From assembly GCA_019448385.1 (NCBI GenBank), contig JAGTXO010000014.1, positions 868,001-932,000 of the forward strand: a stretch of 64,000 nucleotides of DNA, read 5' to 3'. Within the stretch, counting starts at the first letter, position 1; each line of letters starts with the position of its first letter. Position numbers and translations under genes: made by a program. Of this stretch, positions 49,986 to 61,700 are shown one piece after another. Below the pieces are notes generated by a model. It was not told the DNA's origin, did no database searches, and saw only the letters and a list, made by a program, of their open reading frames with translations. The DNA comes from Diacronema lutheri. Its lineage: Eukaryota > Haptophyta > Pavlovophyceae > Pavlovales > Pavlovaceae.

Positions 49986-52900
49986 ATGTCGCACAATTAC
50001 GTGCGGTACGAGGAGCTTGCGGCGGCGCAGTCCGCCTCCGACGGCTTGCCGCCGCGCCGCTGCTGCGGCGGCGTGCGCCGCGCGCTCGGCTGGGTGTTTG
50101 GCAACGGGCTGCACGAGCACCGCGTGATCCGGCTCAACGCCAAGCGGCCGACGACGCGGCGGCACTGCCGCAACGTGATCAACAACCAAAAGTTCTCGCT
50201 GCTCACCTTCTTCCCCAAGGTGCTCTACGAGCAGTTCAAATTCTTCTTCAACCTCTACTTCCTCGTCGTCGCCATCTCGCAATTCTTCCCGCCGCTCAAG
50301 GTTGGCTTTCTCTTCACCTACATCGCGCCGCTCGCGTTCGTGCTGGTGATCACGATGGTGAAGGAGGCGCACGACGACCTCAAGCGCTGGCTCTCCGACC
50401 GCAAGCTCAACGGCGAGACATACGAGCGGCTGTGCGCCGGCGGACGAGTCGAGCGCGTCCCGTCATCCCAGATCCGGGTCGGGGACCTGATCGCGGTTCA
50501 GACCAACCAGCGCGTGCCCGCCGACCTCGTGCTGCTGCGCACGACGGAGCAGTCGGGCACGGTCTTCCTCCGCACCGATCAGCTCGACGGCGAAACGGAC
50601 TGGAAACTTCGCGTCGCCGTGCCCTCGTGCCAACGCCTTGACACCAACCACGCATTGCAGAGCCTCGCGGCGACGCTCTACGCGGCCGCGCCGACCAAGG
50701 ACATCTACGAGTTCATCGGCGAGCTGTCCACGCCGGCGGACGGCGCCACCGCCGCCGCGGTCGCGGCCGGCGCGCACGCGCAAGCGTCGCCTGGCGGTGC
50801 GGGCGGGGGAGGCGGCGGCGGCATGGCCGCACCCCTCGCTGAGCCGCTCGGGCTAGAGAACACGATGTGGTGCAACACGGTGCTCGCGTCGGGCACGGCG
50901 ATCGGCGCGGTGGTCTACACGGGCGACGAGGTGCGCGCGGCATCGCGCGGCATGGCGCGCGTGCCTTGCTCGGCTGCAGGTAGACGCCCGAGCCCAGCAC
51001 CGCCCCTCTGTGCACACACAGCCCAGCTCGCCCCTGATCCCTGCACCCCCGCACGCCTCCTGTATCCTTGACCCCCCCCCCCCCCCCCCCCCCCCCCTCC
51101 CCCCCCTCTTTCCCCCTTCCCCCTCCCAAAGACCCGTTGTATGATGAACGCCTCAGCGACCCCGACCAAGGTGGCGGGGCTCGACCTGCAGATTAATTTC
51201 CTCGCAAAGATTCTCTTCTGCTTCACCGTGTCGCTCGCCGCGCTCATGGTCCTGCTGCCCCCCGGACACTCGCCCTCTCTCGTGCTCAAGGCCCTCGCCT
51301 TCTCGCGCTTTGTTCTCCTCTTCTCCTCCATCGTGCCAATTTCACTACGCGTCTCACTCGAGATGGCCAAAGTCACCTACGCGCTGCACATGTTTCAGGA
51401 CGAGGGGATGAAGGGCGCGATCGTGCGCTCGTCCTCCATCTCCGAGGAGCTCGGTGGCATCGAATACCTCCTCACCGACAAGACGGGCACGCTCACTCGC
51501 AATGAGATGGTCTTCCGGAAACTTCACCTCGGAAATCACTGCCTGACGTCGAGTGGGCTTGACGAAGTCAGCGGTCTGCTCCGCGATGCGTGGCTTGCCG
51601 AGGCGGCGGGCGAGGCGCCGCCGCCGCTCGCCGCGCAGGCGCGCGACGCCCTCCTCGCCATCGCCCTCTGTCACAACGTCTCGCCAGTGGCGGGAGGCCA
51701 TTCGTACCAGGGCGCCTCGCCCGACGAGCTGGCGCTCGTCATGTTTGCAGCCTCGTGCGGCCTGCTGCTCATCGCACGCGACCTACGGCACATTGTGCTG
51801 CGCCGCGTGTCCGACGGCGCCGAGCTCGCGTACGAGATTTTGCAGGAGGTGCGCACACGCTGCCGCAGCGCGCGCGGTGCGTGGCTTGGCCGCACGGCCG
51901 CGACGCTCTGCGCGCGCGCGCGTGCCTGCGCGAATGTGCTGTCTCGCCTTTTGGCTGTTGGGATCATGGCTACGGCGCGCTTTTGTCCGCGCGTACGCGT
52001 CCCAAACCCGCCACACCCAGCGCCCGCTCCTGACCCAGCACGCGCCACGATGTGCTCCTCGAACCTAGCGCCCCCTTACCCCCCCCCCCCCCCCCCCCCC
52101 AAACCCCCTTCCCACCTCCCCAGTTCCCGTTTAGCTCTGAGAGCAAGCGCATGGGCATCGTGCTGCGCTCGCGGCAGACGGGCGAGCTCAGCTTCTACGC
52201 CAAGGGCGCGGACGTGGTGATGGCGGAGAAGGTCGCTCGCTCCTACTGGCTGGAGGAGGAGGTGGGCAACTTGGCGCGTGAGGGACTTCGCACCCTCGTC
52301 GTCGCGCGCAGGCGCATCTCGGAACCCGCCTACCGCCAGTTCGAGGCTGAGCTGCAGGCGGCGCGGCTGGCAAAGTCGGCGGCGCTGCGCGACCAGGGCG
52401 TGCGTGGCTGCGTGGAGCGACTTGAGGTCGAGATGGAGCTCCTTTGTCTGACTGCAGTCGAGGACCTCTTGCAGCCGCACGTGCAGCAGACACTGGAGAA
52501 GCTGCGCAATGCAAACGTGCGCACGTGGATGCTCACGGGCGACAAGCTCGAGACGGCGATGGTAATTGCGCAGAACGCGTCGCTCGTGCCGCGCGGCGGC
52601 GCCTTCTACCCGCTCGTCGCGCGCACGGCGCTCGAGGCCTTGCAAAAGTTGCGTGGCTACCCACAGGGAGTAATGCATGCGCCTTGCCTACTCGTCGATG
52701 GCACCTCGCTCGAGTTGTGCCTTGCGAACCACCAGGTGCTCTTCCTCGAGGTGGCGTGCGCCGCGCCCGCCGTCGTCTGCTGCCGCTGCTCGCCCACGCA
52801 GAAGGGCCAGATCGTCCGGCTGATCCGGACGCACACGGGCAAATGCACGGCGGCGATAGGCGACGGCGGCAACGACATCCCGATGATCCGCGAGGCGCAC

Positions 52901-53865
52901 GTCGGCATTGGCATCGAGGGCAAGGAGGGCAAGCAGGCGAGCATGGCCGCCGACTTCTCGTTGCTCGAATTCTCGCACCTGCAGCGCCTCGTACTGTGGC
53001 ACGGACGCAACGCCTATTTGCGCTCGTCACTTCTCGCACAGTTCGTCATCCACCGCGGCCTCATCATCGCGATGATCCAGGCCGTCTTCTCGTCGCTCTT
53101 CTTCTTCGCGTCGATTGCCGTGTACAATGGCTTCCTTACCGTTGGGTACGCCACCATCTTCACCACCGGCCCCGTCTTCTCGCTCGTGCTCGACGAGGTG
53201 CGCTGCGCGCGCGCGCGCGCGCCCATGCGGCCGCCCGCAGCGGAGGTGTGTCGCTCACACGGCGCGCCCGCGCGCCGTGTGGCCGTGCGCGCAGGATATC
53301 TCGCAAGAGAACGCGCTCAAGTACCCCGAGCTCTACAAGGAGCTGCAGAAGCGGCGGCATCTCTCGCTCAAGACCTTTCTCATCTGGACATGGAAGGCGA
53401 TCTACCAGGGCGGTGTGATCATGCTCGGCGCGATCTTCCTCTTTGACAAGCGGCTCGTGCACGTCGTCGGCATCAGCTTCACGTCGCTCATTCTCACGGA
53501 GCTCGTCATGGTCGCCGTCGAGGTGAAGCGGTGGCATACGATCATGATCGCGTGCGAGGTGCGCGCGTTGGCAGGCGTGCCAGGGGCACCCCGAGGCTCG
53601 GCGCGCGCCGCGCGCGCTGACGGCAGGCGTGCGCGCGCGTCGCATCCGCCGGCAGGTGCTCACGCTCCTCGTCTACGCCGGCTCGATCTTCGCGCTCTCG
53701 TCGCCGACGCTGCTCGGCACGAGCACATTTGATCTGCCCTTCATGCTCTCCGTCGAGTTCCTGTGGAAAGTGTCCGCCATCACTGCTGTCTCGTGCGTGC
53801 CCGTGTGGGTGGGCAAAGTGTTCTCGCAGCGGCTCGCGCCCGAGAAGGCAACAAAGATTCGGTAG
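49986..53865 (+). CDS. P4-type ATPase (phospholipid flippase)
   Basis: Five exons, 49986-50930, 51132-51848, 52124-53197, 53295-53558 and 53656-53865, all joined in phase 0, give 1,069 residues. Family hallmarks appear in order: RVIRLNAKRPTT, NVINNQKFSLLTFFPKVLYE, FFFNLYFLVVAISQFFPPL, actuator motif LDGETDWKLR, phosphorylation motif DKTGTLTRNEMVF (Asp431), EFPFSSESKRMGIVLR, FYAKGADVVM, TGDKLETAMVIAQN and hinge GDGGNDIPMI, then four C-terminal membrane helices. It uses ATP to move aminophospholipids to the cytosolic leaflet, usually with a CDC50 subunit that is not in this window. The region between DGET and the second membrane pair has a Gly/Ala insert. Introns 1 and 2 carry long C runs (51072-51097, 52078-52100). 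The stop lies 34 bp from the stop of the zinc-finger gene. Confidence 0.93.
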
Positions 53866-53899
53866 GTCGGTGGCGGGCACAGAAACGAGACTTTCTTGT

Positions 53900-56800
53900 C
53901 TAGCGCGCAGTATGCTTGCGGCGGACATGCGCCTGCGACGGCGGCGGGCGGAGGTGTTGACGAAGTGGGCACGCGGCGGGCGGGCGCGAGAGGCGTGTGG
54001 TCGGCGACGAGGGCAGGCGCCCCGTGCGCTGCAGTGCAAAGCCGCCTCGCGCGCCGGCCCTGCTGCGGCGCACCGTCAGGTGGCTCGATGTGGCAAAGGC
54101 CTGGCCGCAGCCCGCAACGGTGCACGCGAACGGTTTCTCGCCCGTGTGCGTGCGGATGTGCGTCTGCGGCGCACCGCACGAGGCCGTGAACGCGCGATGC
54201 GGTTGGGCGCAAAGGGCGGAGGTCGGTCGAGCAAGAGCGGTCAGCGTCCCCACGCGCCGCAGCGGGCGCTCTCGGTGTGCCGCGCCGAGAAGGCGGACGA
54301 CAGGTCGCGCATCCCCTTTGGCGCGCTCGCGCGCGCGCGCGTGCGTCGTCCGCCGGCTCATTACGCGCGCGCGCCCGCGTTGCACGGTGTGGGCACGCGG
54401 CGGGCGGGCGCGAGAGGCGTGTGGTCGGCGACGAGGGCAGGCGCCCCGTGCGCTGCAGTGCATAGCCGCCTCGCGCGCCGGCCCTGCTGCGGCGCACCGT
54501 CAGGTGGCTCGATGTGGCAAAGGCCTGGCCGCAGCCCGCAACGGTGCACGCGAACGGTTTCTCGCGCGTGTGCGTGCGGATGTGCTTCTGCGGCGCACCG
54601 CACGAGGCCGTGGGCGCGCGATGCGGTTGGGCGCAAAGGGCGGAGGTCGGTCGAGCAAGAGCGGTCAGCGTCCCCACGCGCCGCAGCGGGCGCTCTCGGT
54701 GTGCCGCGCCGAGAAGGCGGACGGCTGGTCGCGCATCCCCTTTGGCGCGCGCGCGCGCGCGCGCGTGCGTCGTCCGCCGGCTCATTACGCGCGCGCGCCC
54801 GCGTTGCACGTTGTGGGCACGCGGCGGGCGGGCGCGAGAGGCGTGTGGTCGGCGACGAGGGCAGGCGCCCCGTGCGCTGCAGTGCATAGCCGCCTCGCGC
54901 GCCGGCCCTGCTGCGGCGCACCGTCAGGTGGCTCGATTGGGCAAAGGCCTGGCCGCAGCCCGCAACGGTGCACGCGAACGGTTTCTCGCCCGTGTGCGTG
55001 CGGATGTGCTTCTGCGGCGCACCGCACGAGGCCGTGAACGCGCGATGCGGTTGGGCGCAAAGGGCGGAGGTCGGTCGAGCAAGAGCGGTCAGCGTCCCCA
55101 CGCGCCGCAGCGGGCGCTCTCGGTGTGCCGCGCCGAGAAGGCGGACGACAGGTCGCGCATCCCCTTTGGCGCGCTCGCGCGCGCGCGCGTGCGTCGTCCG
55201 CCGGCTCATTACGCGCGCGCGCCCGCGTTGCACGGTGTGGGCACGCGGCGGGCGGGCGCGAGAGGCGTGTGGTCGGCGACGAGGGCAGGCGCCCCGTGCG
55301 CTGCAGTGCATAGCCGCCTCGCGCGCCGGCCCTGCTGCGGCGCACCGTCAGGTCACCCGATTTGGCAAAGGCCTGGCCACAGCCCGCAACGGTGCACGCG
55401 AACGGTTTCTCGCCCGTGTGCGTGCGGATGTGCTCCTGCGGCGCACCGCACGAGGCCGTGAACGCGCGACGCGGTTGGGCGCAAAGGGCGGAGGTCGGTC
55501 GAGCAAGAGCGGTCAGCGTCCCCACGCGCCGCAGCGGGCGCTCTCGGTGTGCCGCGCCGAGAAGGCGGACGGCTGGTCGCGCATCCCCTTTGGCGCGCTC
55601 GCGCGCGCGCGCGTGCGTCGTCCGCCGGCTCATTACGCGCGCGCGCCCGCGTTGCACGTTGTGGGCACGCGGCGGGCGGGCGCGAGAGGCGTGTGGTCGG
55701 CGACGAGGGCAGGCGCCCCGTGCGCTGCAGTGCATAGCCGCCTCGCGCGCCGGCCCTGCTGCGGCGCACCGTCAGGTGGCTCGATGTGGCAAAGGCCTGG
55801 CCGCAGCCCGCAACGGTGCACGCGAACGGTTTCTCGCCCGTGTGCGTGCGGATGTGCGTCTGCGGCGCACCGCACGAGGCCGTGAACGCGCGATGCGGTT
55901 GGGCGCAAAGGGCGGAGGTCGGTCGAGCAAGAGCGGTCAGCGTCCCCACGCGCCGCAGCGGGCGCTCTCGGTGTGCCGCGCCGAGAAGGCGGACGACAGG
56001 TCGCGCATCCCCTTTGGCGCGCTCGCGCGCGCGCGCGTGCGTCGTCCGCCGGCTCATTACGCGCGCGCGCCCGCGTTGCACGGTGTGGGCACGCGGCGGG
56101 CGGGCGCGAGAGGCGTGTGGTCGGCGACGAGGGCAGGCGCCCCGTGCGCTGCAGTGCATAGCCGCCTCGCGCGCCGGCCCTGCTGCGGCGCACCGTCAGG
56201 TCACCCGATTTGGCAAAGGCCTGGCCACAGCCCGCAACGGTGCACGCGAACGGTTTCTCGCCCGTGTGCGTGCGGATGTGCTCCTGCGGCGCACCGCACG
56301 AGGCCGTGAACGCGCGACGCGGTTGGGCGCAAAGGGCGGAGGTCGGTCGAGCAACAGAGGTCAGCGTCCCCACGCGCCGCAGCGGGCGCTCTCGGTGTGC
56401 CGCGCCGAGAAGGCGGACGACAGGTCGCGCATCCCCTTTGGCGCGCTCGCGCGCGCGCGCGTGCGACGTCAGTCGGCTCATTGCGCGCGCGCGCGCGCGC
56501 AGGCGCGCACCTCGAGAACGTGCTTGATATCAAAGGTCCACGCGCAGCCGGGATGCGGGCACTGCAGTGCTCGGCCGAGCACCGGCTTGCGCTCCGAGCC
56601 GCCGCCGCGCGCGCGCGCGCCGCCGCCCGCCGCCGCCGCGGCGGCGCGCGCCGCCGAGGACGTCGCGCAGGCGGCCGCACCGCGCTTGCGCGCCGACGCG
56701 CCGCCGATGCGCGTGGCGCGCGCGCCGCGGCGCGGCTGCGCCGCGCTGTCATCCGAACCTTCGCTCGAGTCGTCGTCTGATTCGCCGTCGCTCGAGCTGC

Positions 56801-58639
56801 TCGTCCCATCGCCGTCGCTCGAGCTGCGCGTGCCGCGCCGCCGCGCGGCCGCCTCCGAGCCGTCGCCGCCCTCCGAGTCGGACTCGCTTGAGCCGTTGCC
56901 GTCAGAGTCGTCCGACGGCGCAGCGGCACGGCTTGGGAACACGCTTGGCGTGTACTTGACCGGCTTGCCCGTCGGCCGCCCGCTGCGGCGCAGCTCGGTG
57001 AAAAGCTCACGCGCCGCATTGCGCGCCTCCGCCGCTGTGCGCCGCTCGCCAGTGTGCAGCTGCGCTCGGGTGCGCTTGGCGTTGACGGGCTGGCCGACGA
57101 GGAGTGAGCCACCCGGCTCGGCTGGTGAGACGAGGCCGAGCTGCACCATCTTGAGCCGATTCGCCTTGATCTGCGCCGCGCGCGCCACCTCATACGGCGT
57201 CAGCCCGTCCACGCCGGCCGCGGCCATCACGAGGTCGAGCTCGGCAAAGAGCGAGCTGCCGCCGCCGCCGCCGCCGCCGCCTGTGGCCGCGCCGTCGGCC
57301 GCGCCAGCTGGCGCCGCCTCAGCAGAACCGCAAGCCACGCGGCCCTCGGCGCCGACGGCCGCATCGGCGCCAGCGCCGGCCGTGTCGTCGTTCGCGCCGC
57401 CGGCCGCGCTGTCGTGGTCCTCGTCGTGCTGTGCGCCGAGCGGCCGCCGCGCGCGCTGCTCATCGGTGAGTGCGATGGGTTCGCCGAGCGCCATCTGCAC
57501 GAGCTGCTCGCGCGCAGGCTGCCACTTGAGGTGCGCGACGGCAAGGTCTTGCATCGTCACCCGCTGCCGGTCGGCGCAGTGCGCGTGCTGGCGCTGGTGC
57601 GCGACCGCCCGGTGCAGCGCGGCGGGCATGCGTGCGAGCTCGAGGGCGGCGTCGACCTTCCGCTCGGCGTCATAGCGCGCGTCGTAGCGCTGGCGGATGC
57701 TGCGCAACCTCGGGTCGTGCATCAACGCCTCGATCGTACCGTCCGCGAGCGCGCGCTGCACCTGCGCCGTCCGCTCGGCGTCCGCCTTGTCGTGCGCGTC
57801 ACACTCGGCTTCGAGCTCAGCCTCCCATGCGCGCACATGCTCCGCCTGCACCTCATCCATCCGGTGCGTCGGCATGAGGTTTGCAACGCCCTCCGCCTTG
57901 GCCTTGGCCATGTCCTCGAACGCGCGCTGCACTTTGACGAGATAGGCCTGCGCCTCGGGAAGGCTGCGTGGCGGTCGAGGCAAACGCGCAGCGCACGATC
58001 GACAACGGTCCGCAGTGTGGCGGAGAGGCAGCGGTCGCAGCAAGCGCGCGGCGATCGATTCACGGCGGCCCACGTTGCGGCGAAAAGGCAGCGGGCATGA
58101 AGGAATACATACGCAGGTTGGGCAGGCGGCCGGCGCGAACGCACGATTCAGAGCGCGCACACGCGACCCTCGCGCGCGCGCGCGCGTCGCGCGCGCGTTG
58201 CACGCGCAGCTTGGTACGCGCGCGGCCGGTTGCCGTCCGGCGCCGCACGTCGCCTGCATGCACTGCACTGCGAAGATCAGGCTGGATCGGCGCGGTGCAA
58301 GCGGCATGCGCAGGAGGGCACAAGAGTCAAGGCGCGCGCGCGCGACGCGTACAAGCGCCACCCAATGATCGGGCGGATCGCCCACACGACATTGCCATCC
58401 TGGAAGACGTCGTCCCACGTGAGCGCGCCGCGCGCGATCAGCTCTGCGACGGAAAGCTTGAGGTCGCGCGGTATGCAACGGCGCCACATCACGATCTGCG
58501 TGAGGTTGGCGTGGCCGCGCGGAGGCTCGGTGTTCATGCGCACGGCCATGTTATGCATGCGCCGCGCGCGCGCCTCCTCCTCCGTCTCGGCCTGCACGAA
58601 GGGGCGTGGCCTCCCGGCGTCGAGTGTGTCCACGGTCAT
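53900..58639 (-). CDS. C2H2 zinc-finger protein with tandemly duplicated finger exons
   Basis: Exons on the minus strand: 58639-58353, 57963-56511, six 90-nt exons (56283-56194, 55859-55770, 55435-55346, 55011-54922, 54587-54498, 54163-54074) and 53932-53900. Phases agree throughout; 770 residues. Exons 1-2 encode a helical region ([19 protein letters not shown] onwards), acidic Ser/Asp tracts, a basic patch and the first Cys pair, CPHPGC. Each 90-nt exon begins with the two His of one TFIIIA-type finger, the TGEKP linker (TREKP in 54587-54498), and then the Cys pair CTVAGC and helix of the next finger. The final exon [10 protein letters not shown] completes the last finger. Spliced in full this makes seven C2H2 fingers. 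Predicted nuclear DNA-binding protein. Confidence 0.85.
53945..56490. repeat. 424-bp tandem array, six units, one exon per unit
   Basis: Corresponding points recur at exact 424-bp steps (for example exon boundaries at 54074, 54498, 54922, 55346, 55770 and 56194). Introns are as conserved as exons, pointing to recent expansion. Finger helices differ: ATSSHLT in units at 54074, 54498 and 55770; AQSSHLT at 54922; AKSGDLT at 55346 and 56194. Every other unit in the last three is identical, suggesting an 848-bp duplication step. Confidence 0.93.
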
Positions 58640-58769
58640 CTCGACCGAATTCGACTGCGTTTGAACTTTCTGAGCCTGGAGCCTTAGTTTTCGCGCGCTT
58701 TTTCAGCTGAGTCACGGCTGTGCTCGAGACTGACAAGCCCAATCACCGTGTCGGCCGTCTCACGCACTT

Positions 58770-61700
58770 TCAAACGCCGAGCTCTTCGGCAACGAGCGCG
58801 GCGAGCTGCTCGGCGCGCTGCGCCAACGATCTGCTCTCGCCGATCTCGAGCCCGCCCTGAGGCCGGATCGCGCCGCGCGCGCCGGGAGCGGACACGGCGC
58901 TGTCGTTTGCAAGGTACTCGCCGAGCCTCTCGTCGAGCGTGCCCGCCAGCTCGAGCTGGTAGAGCAGCACCTGAGGGCGGACACGCATCGGAGATGCGGG
59001 CACGGACAGGCACGGCGCAGGACGCGCCCCTTGCTGTGAGTGCAATGCCAAAAGGCCGCGGCGGCAGCTGTGATGAGACGCGGCGCAACGTGCGCCGTGC
59101 CGCTGTGCCGCAGCGCGCCGCGCCAGCGCCGCGCACCGGCGGCCGCCCCTTGCTCGGGCCGAGCAGCGCGTCGAGCCACGCGGCGCGCGCGCAGTCGTCG
59201 GCTGCGGGCCTCAGCTCGAAGAAGATGAGCGCGTCGACCGAGCGCAGGCGCGGCGGCATCCCCGAGCCGTGCGGCGCGAGGAGGACGCAGGCGCACGGCA
59301 GATCGATCGCGCTGCGCGGGCAGGCGCGGGCGCGGCAAAGCGCAGGGCGAGGACGGTGCATGTGCGCGCGCGCCGGTGCGTGAGTGTGAGGGCATACTCT
59401 GCAGCAGGGATGGTAATGCGCGGCGAGTCACGCGGGGCTGGCGTGCCCATCGAGCCGCTTGAAACGGAATGGGGAGAGGCGAACGGCATGAGCTGAGATG
59501 GGCGTGCAGGCAGTGCATGCAGGCAGCGCCATGCCGTGAGTGCATGCAGGCAGCGCCATGCGTGAGTGCATGCAGGCAGCGCCATGCGTGAGTGCATGCA
59601 GGCAGCGCCATGCGTGAGTGCATGCAGGCAGCGCCATGCGTGAGTGCGTGCAGGCAGCGCCATGCGTGAGTGCATGCAGGCAGCGCCATGCGTGAGTGCA
59701 TGCAGGCAGCGCCATGCGTGAGGCAGCGCCATGCACAGCGCCATGCAGACAGTCAGCTGCGGGTGAAGGGCAGCAGCACAGCGCTCTCACCTGGCGGCTT
59801 CAAACGCAGCCGCCGTCTCGGCCGCGCTCTCCGCCGGCACGTGCGCGAAAGCGGCGTCGGCCGCAAATCCGCGCGCTGTGCCACTCGCGGCCACCTCAGC
59901 CGCCGCCCGCGCTGCGGTGGCGGAGGCGGCCTCGGCCGCCGCAGCCGCCGCCTGCACGGCCGCGGCGACTGCGGCGGCCTTGCCCTTGCTCGAGCCCTTG
60001 GCCACGCCAGCCTTGCCGACGGGCGGCTGCGGCTCGGCGCCGCGCGGCGCGAGGTGCATCGTGCAGTGCGGCAGCGCGCGGTGCAACAGCAGCGCGCACA
60101 CGGCCGCGGCGCACTCCGCGGTTCTCACGCAGATGACGACGTGCGCGCGCGTCGGCTGCGCGCACGGCGCGCGGCGCGGAGCGACGCGCGCATGCGAAGG
60201 AAAGGAGAGGGCAGGGCAAGGGCGCGCGCCGCGAGTAGACGGACTGCTCGTGAGCACGAGCTGTCGGCACGGTCAACGCGCGCCGCGCGGCGACGGCGCG
60301 CGCGGCTACGGCGCGGGGCGGGCCTCGCGCGCGCGCGCAGCGTACGAGAAGCCTCTGCGCGAGAAGAGCGTCGAGGCCGCGCAGCTTGGCCGCGCCCGAG
60401 AGCAGCGCGCCGAGCGGCGGGATCCACAGCCGGGCGGCGTGCGAGTCGGGCGGCAGCGCGCGGCTGAGCGCGATGCGCAACGCGGCGGGCACGCGCGCGA
60501 GCGCGCCGCTCGACGCGGGCCGGTGCGCGCGCGCGCGATACGGCGCCATGGACCACGCGCTGTGCGGCGCGACGCGGCTCGCAGCCGGGCAGTGCGCGCG
60601 TGCGTGCGCGAGCACGGCGGCGCGTGCCGAAGGCCAAAGGCCGCCGCGCCGGCCGAAAAGCCGCGGCGCCGCCGAGACGGCGGGTGCGATCGGCGCGGCG
60701 ACGACGCGCGGCGCGGGCCAGCCGTCCGATCCGCCCATGCCGAGCGCGGCCGCGGCGGCCGCCGCGACTGCGGCCGCGCCCTCCGCTGCGCCGGCGCCGC
60801 CCGCCGTCGGGAGAAGCTCACTCCACGTCGTGCGCCGTCCGGCAAGGAGGCATGGTTGCGCGCCGCAGAGCTGCAGCGCGAGCGCCGGCGCGCGCGGCGG
60901 CGCGTGCGCGCGGCAGACGCGCAGCGCGCAGCGCAGCCACGCGCGCGCCTCTGACTGGGCCGCCGCGTCCGCAGCGGCCGCGGCGGCCGCGGCGGCGGCC
61001 GTGCTCGCCGCGCCCGCCGGCCGCGCGCCCTGCCTCGCCGGCACGCCGGCACGCTGCGCGCCGGCGCCCGCGGCCGAAGGACCCGCGCCATCCGCGGTCG
61101 CGCCCGCGCCAGCCGTGACCGCGACCGCGGGCGCGCGCGCGGCAAGCGGGTCCATCTCGCGCGGTCGGACGAGCGGGAGGCACCCCTCGTCGAGCATGGC
61201 GACAAGCGCGCCGAGCGCGCGCGACGCGCGCGCGCGCGCCGCCACGTCAGACGCACCAAGCCCGCAGAATGGGAGCCAAGAGAAGGCGCCGCGGTCATGC
61301 GTGAGCTCGCCACGCCGCCCGTGCGCGAGCGCGACACGATCGGCGGACGCGGCGACCGGCTCGGCGACCGGCGCGCCGTCGGCTACGACCGCCGACGCGG
61401 CGACTGCGTGCGCCGAGACGCGCGCGCGCGGCTCGTCGGGCGGCCGCGGCGTGCCCGCGACCGATGCGACGATGTGCCGTGTCGTCCAAATGTTGGGCAC
61501 CCATGGCGGTATCGCGCTCACGCCCTCGTCCAGCTCGACCGCGCGCGCCGCGCCGCTGTACGGTGCGCCGGCCGGCAGCAGCGCGCGCTCGCCCGCGCTG
61601 CCGACATGCTCAAGCGAGGCGCGCGGCGCGGCGCGGCCGTAGCGGACGAGGGGGCTCTCGCACATGCGCAGCACGAGCGCGATCGTCGCTGTACTTGGCG

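Noticed and set aside
53673-56484. Series of 300-residue Arg/Ala-rich frames on both strands over the 424-bp units
   Set aside because: They read through introns of the zinc-finger gene; only the 90-nt blocks have family sequence and matching splice phases.
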